Of a stretch of 64,000 nt of DNA, positions 1-7,966 are shown one piece after another; the first letter of the stretch is position 1; each line of letters opens with the position of its first letter. Under the pieces are notes generated by a model. It was not told the origin of the DNA. It ran no database searches and worked only from the letters and a program-made list of their open reading frames with translations. Source of the stretch: Paenibacillus pasadenensis DSM 19293 (lineage in GTDB: Bacteria; Bacillota; Bacilli; Paenibacillales; Paenibacillaceae); contig NZ_AULW01000015.1 of assembly GCF_000422485.1 (NCBI RefSeq), forward strand, positions 186,001 through 250,000. Reading direction: 5' to 3'. A program made the translations under genes and the position numbers.

Positions 1-164
1 AAGACATGGATGGAAACGCCTCCCGCCATCGCTTATTGGTCGAACTTGCACTTCCGCTTGCTGTCCTTCCATTCTATCCCAAGGCGGCCTTGGCCCGCAA
101 ACAGAGAAGGCAACCGGAAGGAATGCCCTCCCGGCTGCCCGTGAGCCGGCGCAGCCGGCTGATG
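1..164. other. Unassigned left edge
   Basis: This stretch lies downstream of the sleB stop codon. It contains a 7-bp inverted repeat (144-150 with 154-160) with a 3-nt spacer but no T-tract, so I do not call it a terminator. I see no convincing coding region; the open frames that cross it on the plus strand run antisense through sleB. Whether ypeB, the usual partner of sleB, follows cannot be seen here. Confidence 0.5.
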
Positions 165-977
165 CTACATGCAGAAAATATGCTTGCCGATCGTCTTCAC
201 CTGCGGACGGCTCCAGATCCATTTGGAGGTGGCCGTAACCGGATTGAAGTAGTACAGGCAGCCGTCCGAAGGATCCCAGCCGTTGATCGCGTCCTGCACG
301 GCCTGCTTCGCCCGTTCGTTCGGGGTCAGCCAGATCTGGCCGTCCGCGACCGCGGTGAAGGCGAGGTTCTGGAAAATGACGCCGGTGATCGAGTTCGGGA
401 ACTCCGGCGACCGCAGCCGGTTCAGGATGACCGCCGCGACCGCGACCTGGCCTTCGTACGGCTCTCCGCGCGCCTCGCCGTAGACGGCGTTGGCCATGAT
501 CTTGATGTCGTTGGCGGACAGCCCGAGCTTGTTGGACTTGTCCATCGAGCTGTTGGAAGCGCCGGCCGATCCGGCGGATCCGCCTCCGGAGGCGCCGCTG
601 CCGCCGCCGCTCGAGCCGCTTTCGCCGCCGGGAAGGTCCGCTGCAGTCGGCTTCCAGCTCTTGGTCGCTTCCCACAGCTTCAGCTTCGTTTTCGGCCCGA
701 CGACGCCGTCGGACTTCATGCCGAACTTCCATTGGAACCAGGTCACCGAGTTTTTCGTCTTCGGTCCGAACTGCCCGTCGATCTTGCCTTCGTAGTAGCC
801 GAGGAAGCGCAGGCGTCCCTGCAGCTCTACGACGTCCTTGCCGGACGCGCCCATCTGGAACGTCGCGTTGCTGAATGTCTCGGCCGCGCGCGGAGGCCAG
901 CCTTCCTTGAGCGTATACAGGCTGAGCAAAAGCAGCGTGGCTGCGACCGTCATGACGATCAAACGCATTTTTTTCAT
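165..977 (-). CDS. sleB: Spore cortex-lytic enzyme SleB
   Basis: A 270-aa germination-specific lytic transglycosylase that degrades cortex peptidoglycan containing muramic lactam. An N-terminal hydrophobic signal/anchor (about 4-22) is followed by a peptidoglycan-binding repeat (about 45-100, with LQGRLRFLGYYEGKIDG), a Gly/Ser-rich linker (about 118-148) and a SleB/CwlJ hydrolase_2 domain to the C-terminus (YGEARGEPYEGQ holds the conserved Glu; VAAVILNRL follows). The peptidoglycan-binding domain separates it from CwlJ, which lacks one. It lies 63 bp after spoIIIE and has its own sigma-G-type promoter (1017-1046), fitting forespore expression. The usual partner ypeB is not in the window, though it could lie beyond position 1. 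Confidence 0.93.
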   Translation of the reverse strand: MKKMRLIVMTVAATLLLLSLYTLKEGWPPRAAETFSNATFQMGASGKDVVELQGRLRFLGYYEGKIDGQFGPKTKNSVTWFQWKFGMKSDGVVGPKTKLKLWEATKSWKPTAADLPGGESGSSGGGSGASGGGSAGSAGASNSSMDKSNKLGLSANDIKIMANAVYGEARGEPYEGQVAVAAVILNRLRSPEFPNSITGVIFQNLAFTAVADGQIWLTPNERAKQAVQDAINGWDPSDGCLYYFNPVTATSKWIWSRPQVKTIGKHIFCM

Positions 978-1016
978 GGGGATCTGCCTTTCTGCTACGG
1001 GATGTTTAACCGTCCC

Positions 1017-1046
1017 TAGTATGAGAAAGGCAAGTCCCTTCTATGC
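1017..1046 (-). promoter_or_regulatory. Sigma-G-type promoter of sleB
   Basis: On the minus strand GCATA (1046-1042) is followed by an 18-nt spacer and CATACTA (1023-1017). This matches the sigma-F/sigma-G consensus GHATR-18-CATNHTA at every defined position. The -35 overlaps the last codons and stop of spoIIIE; the -10 lies about 40 nt before the sleB ATG. sleB of B. subtilis is a known sigma-G gene, which supports the assignment. Confidence 0.8.
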
Positions 1047-3701
1047 ATGTTTCTGGTTCGCCTGGAACTGGTCGAGCGTCATCATGACCTCGCGCGGCTT
1101 GCTGCCTTCGTAAGCGCCGACGATGCCCTTGGCCTCCAGCTGGTCGATCAGCCGGGCCGCGCGCGTATAGCCGACGCGCATCCGGCGCTGCAGCAGCGAG
1201 ACGGATGCCTGCTGCGCCTCGACGACGATTTGCATCGCCTGGTCGAACAGCTCGTCCAGATCTTCGCCGTCCCCGCTCTCCCCCGCCTCGTCCAGCTCCG
1301 GCACGAGGTCCTCCTTGTACTCCGCTTCGGCCTGCGAGCGGGCGTACTCGACGACGGCCTCCACCTCGCCGTCCGACAGGAACGCTCCCTGGACGCGGAT
1401 CGGCTTGGACATGCCGACCGGCAGGAACAGCATGTCGCCGCGGCCGAGCAGCTTTTCCGCTCCGACCATGTCGAGGATCGTCCGCGAATCGACCTGGGAC
1501 GAGACGCCGAACGCGATCCGCGACGGAATGTTGGCCTTGATGACGCCCGTAATGACGTCGACGGAAGGCCGCTGCGTGGCGATGATCAGGTGGATGCCGG
1601 CCGCCCGCGCCATCTGCGCGAGCCGCGTGATGCTGTCCTCGACGTCCTTGGCGGCGACCATCATCAGATCGGCGAGCTCGTCGACGATGACGACGATGTA
1701 CGGCAGCACGGCGTTCGGATTGTCCTGCATCAGGCTGTTGTAGCCCTCGATGTTGCGCGTGCCGGACTTGGAGAACAGCTCGTAGCGCTTTTCCATCTCG
1801 ACGACGATCTTCTTGAGCGCGAGCGACGCCCGCCGCGGATCGGTGACGACCGGCGCGAGCAGATGCGGGATGCCGTTGTACATGTTGAGCTCGACCATCT
1901 TCGGGTCGATCATCATGAACTTGACCTCGTCCGGAGCCGCCTTGTACAAAATGCTCGTGATGATGCCGTTGATGCACACCGACTTGCCGGAGCCGGTCGC
2001 CCCGGCGACGAGCAGATGGGGCATCTTGGCGAGATTGCCGACGATCGACTGGCCGGCGATGTCGCGCCCGAACGCGATCGACAGCTTGGACGAGGCGCTG
2101 GCGAAAGTCGGCGTCTCCATCACCTCGCGCATCGTCACGACCGCCACCTCGGCGTTCGGCACCTCGATGCCGATCGCCGACTTGCCCGGGATTGGAGCCT
2201 CCATGCGGATATCCTTGGCCGCGAGCGCGAGCGCGATGTCGTCGGTCAGCCCGACGATGCGGCTGACCTTGACGCCGGTCGCGGGTTGCACCTCATAACG
2301 GGTCACGGCCGGTCCAGGCACGACATCAAGCACCTTCGCGCGGACGCCGAAGCTCTCGAGCGTCGCCTCGAGCTTGCGGCGGGAGTCGTTGTTGATGTCG
2401 GTCATGTCCCCCGCCCGCCCGGTCGAGGCGGGCTTGGCGAGCAGCGACAGCGGCGGCAGGCGGTATGGCTTGGCCGTCCGCGCCTGGGCCGGAGCGCCCT
2501 CGCCGTCGCCCTCCGGGCCGGCGAGCGCTTCCGACTGCTCCGCCGGATGGACCGCCGGCGGCGGAATCGGAAAGTCGGCCGCATCGTCCAGCAAGCCCGC
2601 CGACCGATCGGCAGCTGCCGGCTCCGGCAGCGGTTCCGATTCGGGACGGACGGCGGAGACGGCAGGCGGCAGCGCGGCCGGAAACGGCTGCGCGTCCTCC
2701 CAGTCGTCTCCATCGTCGTCTTCCCACGGAGCGGCGTCGCGAGGCGGCTCCGCTTGCCGCCCGCGCAAGGAGATGGACGGCTTGACGGCTGCCTTGGCCT
2801 GGCTCAGCGCGGACTCCTCCATCAGCCACTCCTTGTCCGCTTCGCCGGCAGAACCTTCCTGCTCGCCCTCGTCCTTGCGGCTGCCCCAGGAAAAGAAGAG
2901 CGAGCGGCTCTTGGCCGCCGGCGCGGCGACCGTGCTGCCGAAGTCGTCGTCCTCTCCGTCGGCGTTGAGCCCGTAGCCCAGATGATCCGGCCCGGCGGAG
3001 GCCGCGGCTGCCGCCCCGGCGCCGGTTCCGGCGGCCTTTTTCGGAGCCTTCGGCTTGCGCGGCCGGCCGGCGGCCTTGGCCTGCAGCAGCTTGGCCAGCC
3101 GGCCCAGCCGGTCCCGCACGACCCGCCCGAGCTCGACGTACGAGCGGCCCGTGATGAGCATCGCCGAGATGGCGAACATGACGATCAGCAGCAGCTTGGA
3201 GCCGAAGTAGCCGAACAGCGTGTAGAGCAGCGAGTATTGGAGCGCTCCGAGATAGCCGCCGCTGACCGAGGCTCCGATCGGTCCTCCCGGATCGGCCTCG
3301 GTGCCGTCCGTGAGCAGGCCGTCGCGGATGTCTTGTCCAAGCTGGGCAAAGATGGCCGAGCCGCTGACCAGGTCCGCAGGCGCGAGCTTGCGGTCGATCT
3401 CCCCGATCGAGCTCATGAGCGTCAGCGCCATGAGCAGCAGCAGGAAGCCGGTCCTGCGGTACGTCCACCCCTTCGGCCACCTCCTCGTCACCATGACATA
3501 TAGGCCGGCCGCGATGCCGACGAGCGCGAGCGCAAAATGAAACTTGCCCAAAACGAGCGCGAACAGCTTCGTCAGCGACCTGCCGACCGTAGCCTCGCCT
3601 GACAAGGCGATTACCGACACCGTTATGAGCAAGATTCCGTAAACCTCGTATTTTAAGTTTTCTCCGAACGTGCGTCTTTTGCGCCGCCTTTTCTTGGCCA
3701 A
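1041..3701 (-). CDS. spoIIIE: DNA translocase SpoIIIE (FtsK/SpoIIIE family)
   Basis: An 886-aa membrane-anchored hexameric DNA pump that moves the chromosome into the forespore through the division septum. The N-terminus is basic (KKRRRKRR) and is followed by about four membrane segments within residues 20-190. A long low-complexity charged linker comes next (about 230-440), then the RecA-like motor with Walker A GATGSGKS near residue 566 and the DELAD Walker B region, and a C-terminal winged-helix gamma domain. I chose the TTG at 3701, preceded by AGAGGTGAG, over an ATG 33 codons upstream that lies before the promoter -10 and reads into ylzJ. The family member in B. subtilis is 787 aa; the extra length is in the linker. 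The position after tepA-ylzJ matches B. subtilis spoIIIE. Confidence 0.92.
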   Translation of the reverse strand: MAKKRRRKRRTFGENLKYEVYGILLITVSVIALSGEATVGRSLTKLFALVLGKFHFALALVGIAAGLYVMVTRRWPKGWTYRRTGFLLLLMALTLMSSIGEIDRKLAPADLVSGSAIFAQLGQDIRDGLLTDGTEADPGGPIGASVSGGYLGALQYSLLYTLFGYFGSKLLLIVMFAISAMLITGRSYVELGRVVRDRLGRLAKLLQAKAAGRPRKPKAPKKAAGTGAGAAAAASAGPDHLGYGLNADGEDDDFGSTVAAPAAKSRSLFFSWGSRKDEGEQEGSAGEADKEWLMEESALSQAKAAVKPSISLRGRQAEPPRDAAPWEDDDGDDWEDAQPFPAALPPAVSAVRPESEPLPEPAAADRSAGLLDDAADFPIPPPAVHPAEQSEALAGPEGDGEGAPAQARTAKPYRLPPLSLLAKPASTGRAGDMTDINNDSRRKLEATLESFGVRAKVLDVVPGPAVTRYEVQPATGVKVSRIVGLTDDIALALAAKDIRMEAPIPGKSAIGIEVPNAEVAVVTMREVMETPTFASASSKLSIAFGRDIAGQSIVGNLAKMPHLLVAGATGSGKSVCINGIITSILYKAAPDEVKFMMIDPKMVELNMYNGIPHLLAPVVTDPRRASLALKKIVVEMEKRYELFSKSGTRNIEGYNSLMQDNPNAVLPYIVVIVDELADLMMVAAKDVEDSITRLAQMARAAGIHLIIATQRPSVDVITGVIKANIPSRIAFGVSSQVDSRTILDMVGAEKLLGRGDMLFLPVGMSKPIRVQGAFLSDGEVEAVVEYARSQAEAEYKEDLVPELDEAGESGDGEDLDELFDQAMQIVVEAQQASVSLLQRRMRVGYTRAARLIDQLEAKGIVGAYEGSKPREVMMTLDQFQANQKHA

Positions 3702-3722
3702 TCCTCTCACCTCTGGTTCAGT

Positions 3723-3728
3723 ATTATA
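3723..3728 (-). promoter_or_regulatory. Extended -10 promoter of spoIIIE
   Basis: The minus strand reads TGGTATAAT, a consensus TATAAT with the extended TGn, 21 nt before the spoIIIE TTG. No good -35 hexamer is visible 17 nt upstream, so this would be an extended -10 sigma-A promoter giving a leader of about 15 nt. It lies between ylzJ and spoIIIE. Confidence 0.6.
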
Positions 3729-3748
3729 CCATAGGTGGTGGAATGTTC

Positions 3749-3961
3749 CTATCGGACGGGCAGCACCGAGCCCGGCTGGAACCTCGGGTCCAGGTAGCAT
3801 TCCAGCGGGCCGTCGACGATGCGGACGACCTTTCCCCAGCCCGGCTCGAGCGGCTCGAGCTGCAGCAGCACGCCGTCCAGGCGCGCCTCGAGCCAGGGCT
3901 CCCGCTCGGCATCCGCTCCGTTCAGGACGAGCTCCAGCGGCATGATCGTGTAGAGGGTCAT
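3749..3961 (-). CDS. ylzJ: YlzJ-like protein
   Basis: A 70-aa protein beginning [10 protein letters not shown], the characteristic start of the YlzJ-like family found between tepA and spoIIIE in Bacillus. No membrane segment or catalytic motif is visible; it is acidic and rich in Leu and Pro. Its ATG overlaps the tepA stop as ATGA (3961-3958), so translation is probably coupled and it should share the tepA sigma-G promoter. The same reading frame stays open upstream antiparallel to nothing and through tepA in another phase, so the family start and the ATGA junction decide the true start. Function is unknown. Confidence 0.8.
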   Translation of the reverse strand: MTLYTIMPLELVLNGADAEREPWLEARLDGVLLQLEPLEPGWGKVVRIVDGPLECYLDPRFQPGSVLPVR

Positions 3962-4755
3962 TGAGGCAGTCCGCCTTCCGCTGCGGGCGCCGCAGCCGTC
4001 AGCGGCGCGGCAGGCGCGAACGGCGCCGCAGCCGCGCTTGCCTTCGGCCTGCGCTCCTGGATGAGCCCGTTGAGCGCCGCGAGCGCCTTGCCGAGTCCGC
4101 CGACCTCGTCGATCAGCCCATGCCGCACGGCATCCTCGCCGATGACGGTCGTGCCGATGTCCCGCGTCAGCTCGCCCATCTTGAACATGAGCTCCTTGAA
4201 CGTCTTCTCCTGCACCCGCGAATGCGACGTGACGAAGCGCACGACCCGCTCCTGCATTTTTTCCAAGTATTCGAACGTTTGCGGCACGCCGATGACGAGG
4301 CCGTTCATCCGGATCGGATGGATCGTCATCGTCGCCGACTCGGCGATGAACGAACGGTCGCCCGCCACCGCGATCGGCACGCCGATCGAATGGCCGCCGC
4401 CGAGCACGAGCGTAACGGCAGGCTTGCTCAGCGAGCTGATCATCTCGGCGATCGCGAGGCCCGCCTCGACGTCGCCGCCGACCGTGTTGAGCACGATCAG
4501 GATGCCCTCGATCTTGCTGCTTTGCTCCGCCGCCACGAGCTGCGGGATCAGATGCTCGTACTTCGTCGTTTTGTTTTGCGGCGGCAGCACCATATGGCCC
4601 TCGATCTGGCCGATGATCGACATGCAGAACACATTGGACGGGTCCGCGGCCGGCACCGCCATCTGCCCCAGCTGCTGGATCGCGTCGAGCTTCGCCTTGT
4701 CGATCGCCGCCGCAGGCTCCGCTTCCATGCGCGCGCCGGTGGATTGCTCGTTCAA
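3958..4755 (-). CDS. tepA: ClpP-like forespore protease TepA
   Basis: A 265-aa member of the ClpP/crotonase fold. The putative nucleophile is Ser123 in GGGHSIG and the general base His146 in [15 protein letters not shown] near the C-terminus is the usual third-residue region. The B. subtilis orthologue (YmfB/TepA) is a forespore protease involved in clearing small acid-soluble spore proteins during outgrowth; an older name links it to protein translocation. The start is TTG, with AGGAGG nine nt upstream; an ATG closer to the Shine-Dalgarno is in another frame. A sigma-G-type promoter (4794-4823) precedes it and the RNase J terminator separates it from the gene upstream. It overlaps ylzJ by four bases. 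Confidence 0.88.
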   Translation of the reverse strand: MNEQSTGARMEAEPAAAIDKAKLDAIQQLGQMAVPAADPSNVFCMSIIGQIEGHMVLPPQNKTTKYEHLIPQLVAAEQSSKIEGILIVLNTVGGDVEAGLAIAEMISSLSKPAVTLVLGGGHSIGVPIAVAGDRSFIAESATMTIHPIRMNGLVIGVPQTFEYLEKMQERVVRFVTSHSRVQEKTFKELMFKMGELTRDIGTTVIGEDAVRHGLIDEVGGLGKALAALNGLIQERRPKASAAAAPFAPAAPLTAAAPAAEGGLPQ

Positions 4756-4793
4756 GCGTCATCTCCTCCTTTTTCTCCCTTGGATTGCCTGTC

Positions 4794-4823
4794 TAGTATG
4801 AGGCGGGAGGCATCGCCCCATAC
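4794..4823 (-). promoter_or_regulatory. Sigma-G-type promoter of tepA-ylzJ
   Basis: On the minus strand GTATG (4823-4819), an 18-nt spacer, then CATACTA (4800-4794). This fits GHATR-18-CATNHTA fully and has the same -10 heptamer and spacing as the sleB promoter. It lies between the RNase J terminator (4841-4870) and the tepA TTG, about 40 nt from the start codon. Confidence 0.8.
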
Positions 4824-4840
4824 GCGGCCTTGGGAGCACG

Positions 4841-4870
4841 AAAAAGCCTGCCTCCGGAATGGAGGCAGGC
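4841..4870 (-). terminator. Rho-independent terminator after rnj
   Basis: A perfect 10-bp stem (4846-4855 with 4861-4870, GC-rich, 5-nt loop) is followed on the minus strand by five T. It starts 14 nt beyond the RNase J stop codon and isolates rnj from tepA. Confidence 0.92.
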
Positions 4871-4884
4871 GGATCGCATTTCAA

Positions 4885-6564
4885 TTATACTTCCATGATG
4901 ATCGGCAGGATCATCGGGCGGCGGCGGGTCTGCTCATAAAGGAAGCGGCCGAGCGCATCCTTGACGTTGGTCTTGAGCGAAGCCCACTCGTTGACCTTGT
5001 CGTTCATGAGCTTGTGCAGCGTCGTCGTGACGATGCGGTTGGCCTCGTCGAGCAGGCCCTCCGACTCGCGGACGTACACGAAGCCGCGGGAGATGATGTC
5101 CGGACCGGACTTGATCGTGCCGTCCTGCTTGCTGAGCGTGACGACGACGACGAGGATGCCGTCCTGGGACAGCAGCTTGCGGTCGCGCAGGACGATGTTG
5201 CCGACGTCGCCGACGCCGAGGCCGTCGATGAGCACGTTGCCGGAAGGCACCTTGGAGCCTTTGCGGCCGACGCCGCCTTGGAACTCGACCGTATCGCCGA
5301 TGTCGCAGATGAAGATCTTGTCTGGATCGACGCCGACCGCCTCGCCCAGCTTGGCGTGCTGGCGGAGCATGCGGTACTCGCCGTGGATCGGCATGAAGTA
5401 CTCCGGCTTGATGAGGTTGAGCATCAGCTTGAGCTCTTCCTGGCTGCCGTGGCCGGATACGTGGACGCCGGAGACGGAGCCCGGACCGTAGATGACGTTG
5501 GCGCCGAGGCGGAACAGCTCGTCCACCGTGCGGCCTACGTCGCGCTCGTTGCCCGGGATCGGCGTCGCCGCAATGATGACGGTGTCGCCCGGCAGGATGT
5601 CGATCTTGCGGTGCGTCGAGCGGGCCATGCGCGTCAGCGCCGACATCGGCTCGCCTTGGCTGCCCGTGCAGAGGACGACGACGCGGTCGGCCGCCATCTT
5701 GTTCACTTCCTCCGGCTCGATGATCATGCCTTCAGGAATGTTGAGATAGCCGAGCTCGCCGGCGATCGTCACGACGTTGACCATGCTGCGGCCGACGATC
5801 GCGACTTTGCGCTTGGTCGCCATCGCCGCGTTGAACACCTGCTGGATGCGGTGGACGTTGGACGCGAACGTCGCGACGACGACGCGCTGCTGCGACTTGC
5901 GGAAGATCTCCGTCAGCTCGACGCCGACGTTGCTTTCCGAAGGAGTCATGCCCGGACGCTCCGCGTTGGTGCTGTCCGACAGCAGCGCCAGCACGCCGCG
6001 CTTGCCGATCTCGGCGATGCGCTGCAGGTCGGCGTACTGGTCGTTGACCGGCGTGAAGTCGAACTTGAAGTCGCCGGTATGGACGATCGTGCCCTCCGGC
6101 GTGTCGAGGCAGACGCCGACGGAGTCCGGAATGCTGTGGTTCGTCTTGAAAAAGCTCGCCGTGATCGAGCCGAGTTCTAGCACGGAGTCGGCGTTGATGA
6201 GGATGCGCTTCGTCTCGCCGAGCAGGCCGGCTTCCTTGAGCTTGCCCTCGATGAGGCCGAGCGTCAGCTTGGTCGCGTAGACCGGCACGTTCAGGTGGCG
6301 CAGCACGTACGGCAAGCCGCCGATATGGTCCTCATGGCCGTGGGTGATGATGATGCCGCGCACTTTGTCGCGATTGTCGGTCAGGTACGTGATGTCAGGA
6401 ATGACGATGTCGATGCCGAGCATGTCCTCCTCGGGAAACTTCAGGCCGGAGTCGACGACGACGATGTCATTGCCGTATTGGATGACATACATGTTTTTGC
6501 CGATCTCGCCTACGCCGCCTAGGGCGAAGACGAGCAGCTTGTCTTGGGGATTCTTTTTGGACAA
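4885..6564 (-). CDS. rnj: Ribonuclease J
   Basis: A 559-aa metallo-beta-lactamase/beta-CASP ribonuclease acting in mRNA decay and 5' processing. The Zn motif HGHEDH is intact at 75-80, after the N-terminal GGVGEIGKN; the beta-CASP region carries the nucleotide-like loop GSQGEP, and the C-terminal domain ends the protein. Its place between dapA and tepA matches rnjB of B. subtilis, but the complete HGHEDH motif is the active form, typical of J1. The start is TTG (TTG TCC AAA), 11 nt after GGAGG. It has its own promoter (6845-6874), a leader of about 275 nt, and its own terminator. Paralogue number cannot be judged from this window. Confidence 0.93.
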   Translation of the reverse strand: MSKKNPQDKLLVFALGGVGEIGKNMYVIQYGNDIVVVDSGLKFPEEDMLGIDIVIPDITYLTDNRDKVRGIIITHGHEDHIGGLPYVLRHLNVPVYATKLTLGLIEGKLKEAGLLGETKRILINADSVLELGSITASFFKTNHSIPDSVGVCLDTPEGTIVHTGDFKFDFTPVNDQYADLQRIAEIGKRGVLALLSDSTNAERPGMTPSESNVGVELTEIFRKSQQRVVVATFASNVHRIQQVFNAAMATKRKVAIVGRSMVNVVTIAGELGYLNIPEGMIIEPEEVNKMAADRVVVLCTGSQGEPMSALTRMARSTHRKIDILPGDTVIIAATPIPGNERDVGRTVDELFRLGANVIYGPGSVSGVHVSGHGSQEELKLMLNLIKPEYFMPIHGEYRMLRQHAKLGEAVGVDPDKIFICDIGDTVEFQGGVGRKGSKVPSGNVLIDGLGVGDVGNIVLRDRKLLSQDGILVVVVTLSKQDGTIKSGPDIISRGFVYVRESEGLLDEANRIVTTTLHKLMNDKVNEWASLKTNVKDALGRFLYEQTRRRPMILPIIMEV

Positions 6565-6844
6565 GGGAAATCTTACCTCCTAATATATGTGAAATAGTTA
6601 ACGATCGAACGAATCGTGTAAGCCGCGAAACGGCTCGCCCCCCCTCGAGGACGGTCTCCGCAAAGAAGACGGAAGCCGGAGCTCGTGCCGCTCCTGTCGA
6701 TCCCAAAGCGCCGAACCGCGGCCGGAAAACCGCTTCCATGCGGGGTACGACCAAATACATGCAACGTTATGCACGGATCCACCCATCCGCCGCGCGAATG
6801 GGGTCGAAGCCATATTCACTTTGCCGCACCAGTCATTTAGGAAT

Positions 6845-6874
6845 ATTATACATGATGCAAAAGATGGAACACAA
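6845..6874 (-). promoter_or_regulatory. Sigma-A promoter of rnj
   Basis: On the minus strand TTGTGT (6874-6869), 18 nt, TATAAT (6850-6845). The consensus -10 and acceptable -35 lie downstream of the dapA terminator and no other start candidate precedes rnj, so the transcript would begin near 6838. Confidence 0.65.
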
Positions 6875-6927
6875 GCCGAAGCTCAACCCCTTCCGTCCAA
6901 GCGCCGGAATTCCGTCCGGAAACGCGC

Positions 6928-6954
6928 AAAAAAGCCAGCCCCGGCGGGGCTGGC
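6928..6954 (-). terminator. Rho-independent terminator after dapA
   Basis: GCCAGCCCC pairs with GGGGCTGGC (6934-6954) around a 3-nt loop, followed by six T on the minus strand. It lies about 50 nt after the dapA stop. Confidence 0.93.
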
Positions 6955-7002
6955 GATGGATAAGTCCGGAATAAATTCAGTGCCGCTGGCAAAGCGAAGG
7001 GC

Positions 7003-7875
7003 TCAGTACCGCTCCAGCAGCCGCTTCAGCGTCTCGGTCTCGGCCTCGTCCGCTTCAATCAATGGCAGGCGCACGCCTCCGACGGGCAGCCCTTTGAGCT
7101 CCAGCGCCTTTTTGACCAGCGTCGGGCTCGGAGCCGCGAACAAGCCCTGATACAGCGGAAGCAGGCTCCGGTGCAGCTCGGCCGCTTCGGCCGTGCGGCC
7201 GGCGAGGAACGCGTCGATCATCGCTTTCATCCGGCTGCCCGCGATATGCGAGGCTACGCTCACGACGCCGTGAGCGCCGACCGCCAGCGCCGGCAACGCC
7301 GCGCTGTCGTCGCCCGTGTAGACGCGGAAGCTGTCCGAGACGCCGCTGATGATCGCGGCCACATACTCCAGCGAATGGCATTCCTTGGTCGCGATGATGT
7401 TGGCGACGTCGCGCGCGAGCCGGATCGTCGTCTCCGGACTCATGCTGACGATCGTGCGTCCGGGAACGTTGTACAGCATGACCGGGAGCGAGGTCGATTC
7501 GGCGATCGCCTTGAAGTGGCGGTAGAGGCCTTCCTGGCTCGGCTTGTTGTAATAAGGGACGACCAGCAGCGCTCCGTCGACGCCGGCCTGTTCGGCCGCC
7601 GCCGTAAGATGGATGCTATGGGCGGTGTCGTTGCTGCCCGTGCCTGCGATGATGCGCGCGCGCCCGGCGCTGCGGGCGACGGCGAAGCGGAACAGCTCGA
7701 GCTTCTCCTCGTCGGTCAGCGTCGGCGATTCGCCCGTCGTGCCGCTGATGACGATGCTGTCGCTCTTTTGGACGTCGATCAGCTCGTCGATGAGCTTGCC
7801 GGCCGTCTCCCAATCGACCGCGCCCTCCGGAGTGAACGGAGTCGCCATTGCTGTAATCAGTCTGCCATAATCCAT
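7003..7875 (-). CDS. dapA: 4-hydroxy-tetrahydrodipicolinate synthase DapA
   Basis: A 290-aa class I aldolase-fold enzyme condensing pyruvate with aspartate semialdehyde; it is the branch point to lysine, meso-diaminopimelate and dipicolinate. GTTGESPTL carries the Thr pair, YNVPGR the catalytic Tyr, and ATKECH the Schiff-base Lys (usually GIKEA). The start is the ATG nine codons into MDYGRLITAM; GGAGGG lies seven nt upstream, whereas an upstream in-frame start lacks homology. It follows dapG by 87 bp and may have its own promoter whose -35 overlaps the dapG stop. Confidence 0.95.
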   Translation of the reverse strand: MDYGRLITAMATPFTPEGAVDWETAGKLIDELIDVQKSDSIVISGTTGESPTLTDEEKLELFRFAVARSAGRARIIAGTGSNDTAHSIHLTAAAEQAGVDGALLVVPYYNKPSQEGLYRHFKAIAESTSLPVMLYNVPGRTIVSMSPETTIRLARDVANIIATKECHSLEYVAAIISGVSDSFRVYTGDDSAALPALAVGAHGVVSVASHIAGSRMKAMIDAFLAGRTAEAAELHRSLLPLYQGLFAAPSPTLVKKALELKGLPVGGVRLPLIEADEAETETLKRLLERY

Positions 7876-7936
7876 GAAGGTACCCTCCTCGGCATAGGCG
7901 GCTTCCCGCTCCCGCACCCAGCCCCAATGAATGATA

Positions 7937-7966
7937 AGTATGCCTGATGGCGATGATTGCTGTCAA
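7937..7966 (-). promoter_or_regulatory. Possible sigma-A promoter of dapA
   Basis: A consensus -35 TTGACA (7966-7961) overlaps the dapG stop codon, followed by an 18-nt spacer and CATACT (7942-7937), four of six bases to consensus. It would allow dapA transcription independent of dapG. The weak -10 limits confidence. Confidence 0.42.

Larger units (their letters stand above)
6565..7002 (-). other. Long intergenic region and rnj 5' leader
   Basis: This 438-bp gap holds the dapA terminator (6928-6954), a sigma-A-type promoter (6845-6874) and a predicted untranslated leader of about 275 nt up to the RNase J start. The leader is GC-rich with short inverted repeats such as GGAGC...GCTCC near 6680-6695. 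Short open frames cross it (for example 6598-6819 on the minus strand) but none has a ribosome-binding site with a recognisable product. I recognise no riboswitch. Confidence 0.6.

Noticed and set aside
144-160. Terminator after sleB
   Set aside because: The 7-bp inverted repeat has no T-tract on either strand.
1047-3503. An 818-codon plus-strand open frame opposite spoIIIE
   Set aside because: Antisense shadow, with the His/Asp/Arg-rich composition of the other shadows.
3961-4762. Long minus-strand frame running through tepA into ylzJ
   Set aside because: Only the last 70 codons match a family; the upstream part is a shifted frame of tepA. ylzJ starts at the ATGA junction.
6598-6819. Small open frame in the RNase J leader
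   Set aside because: No good ribosome-binding site and no recognisable product; it is compatible with chance in a GC-rich leader.
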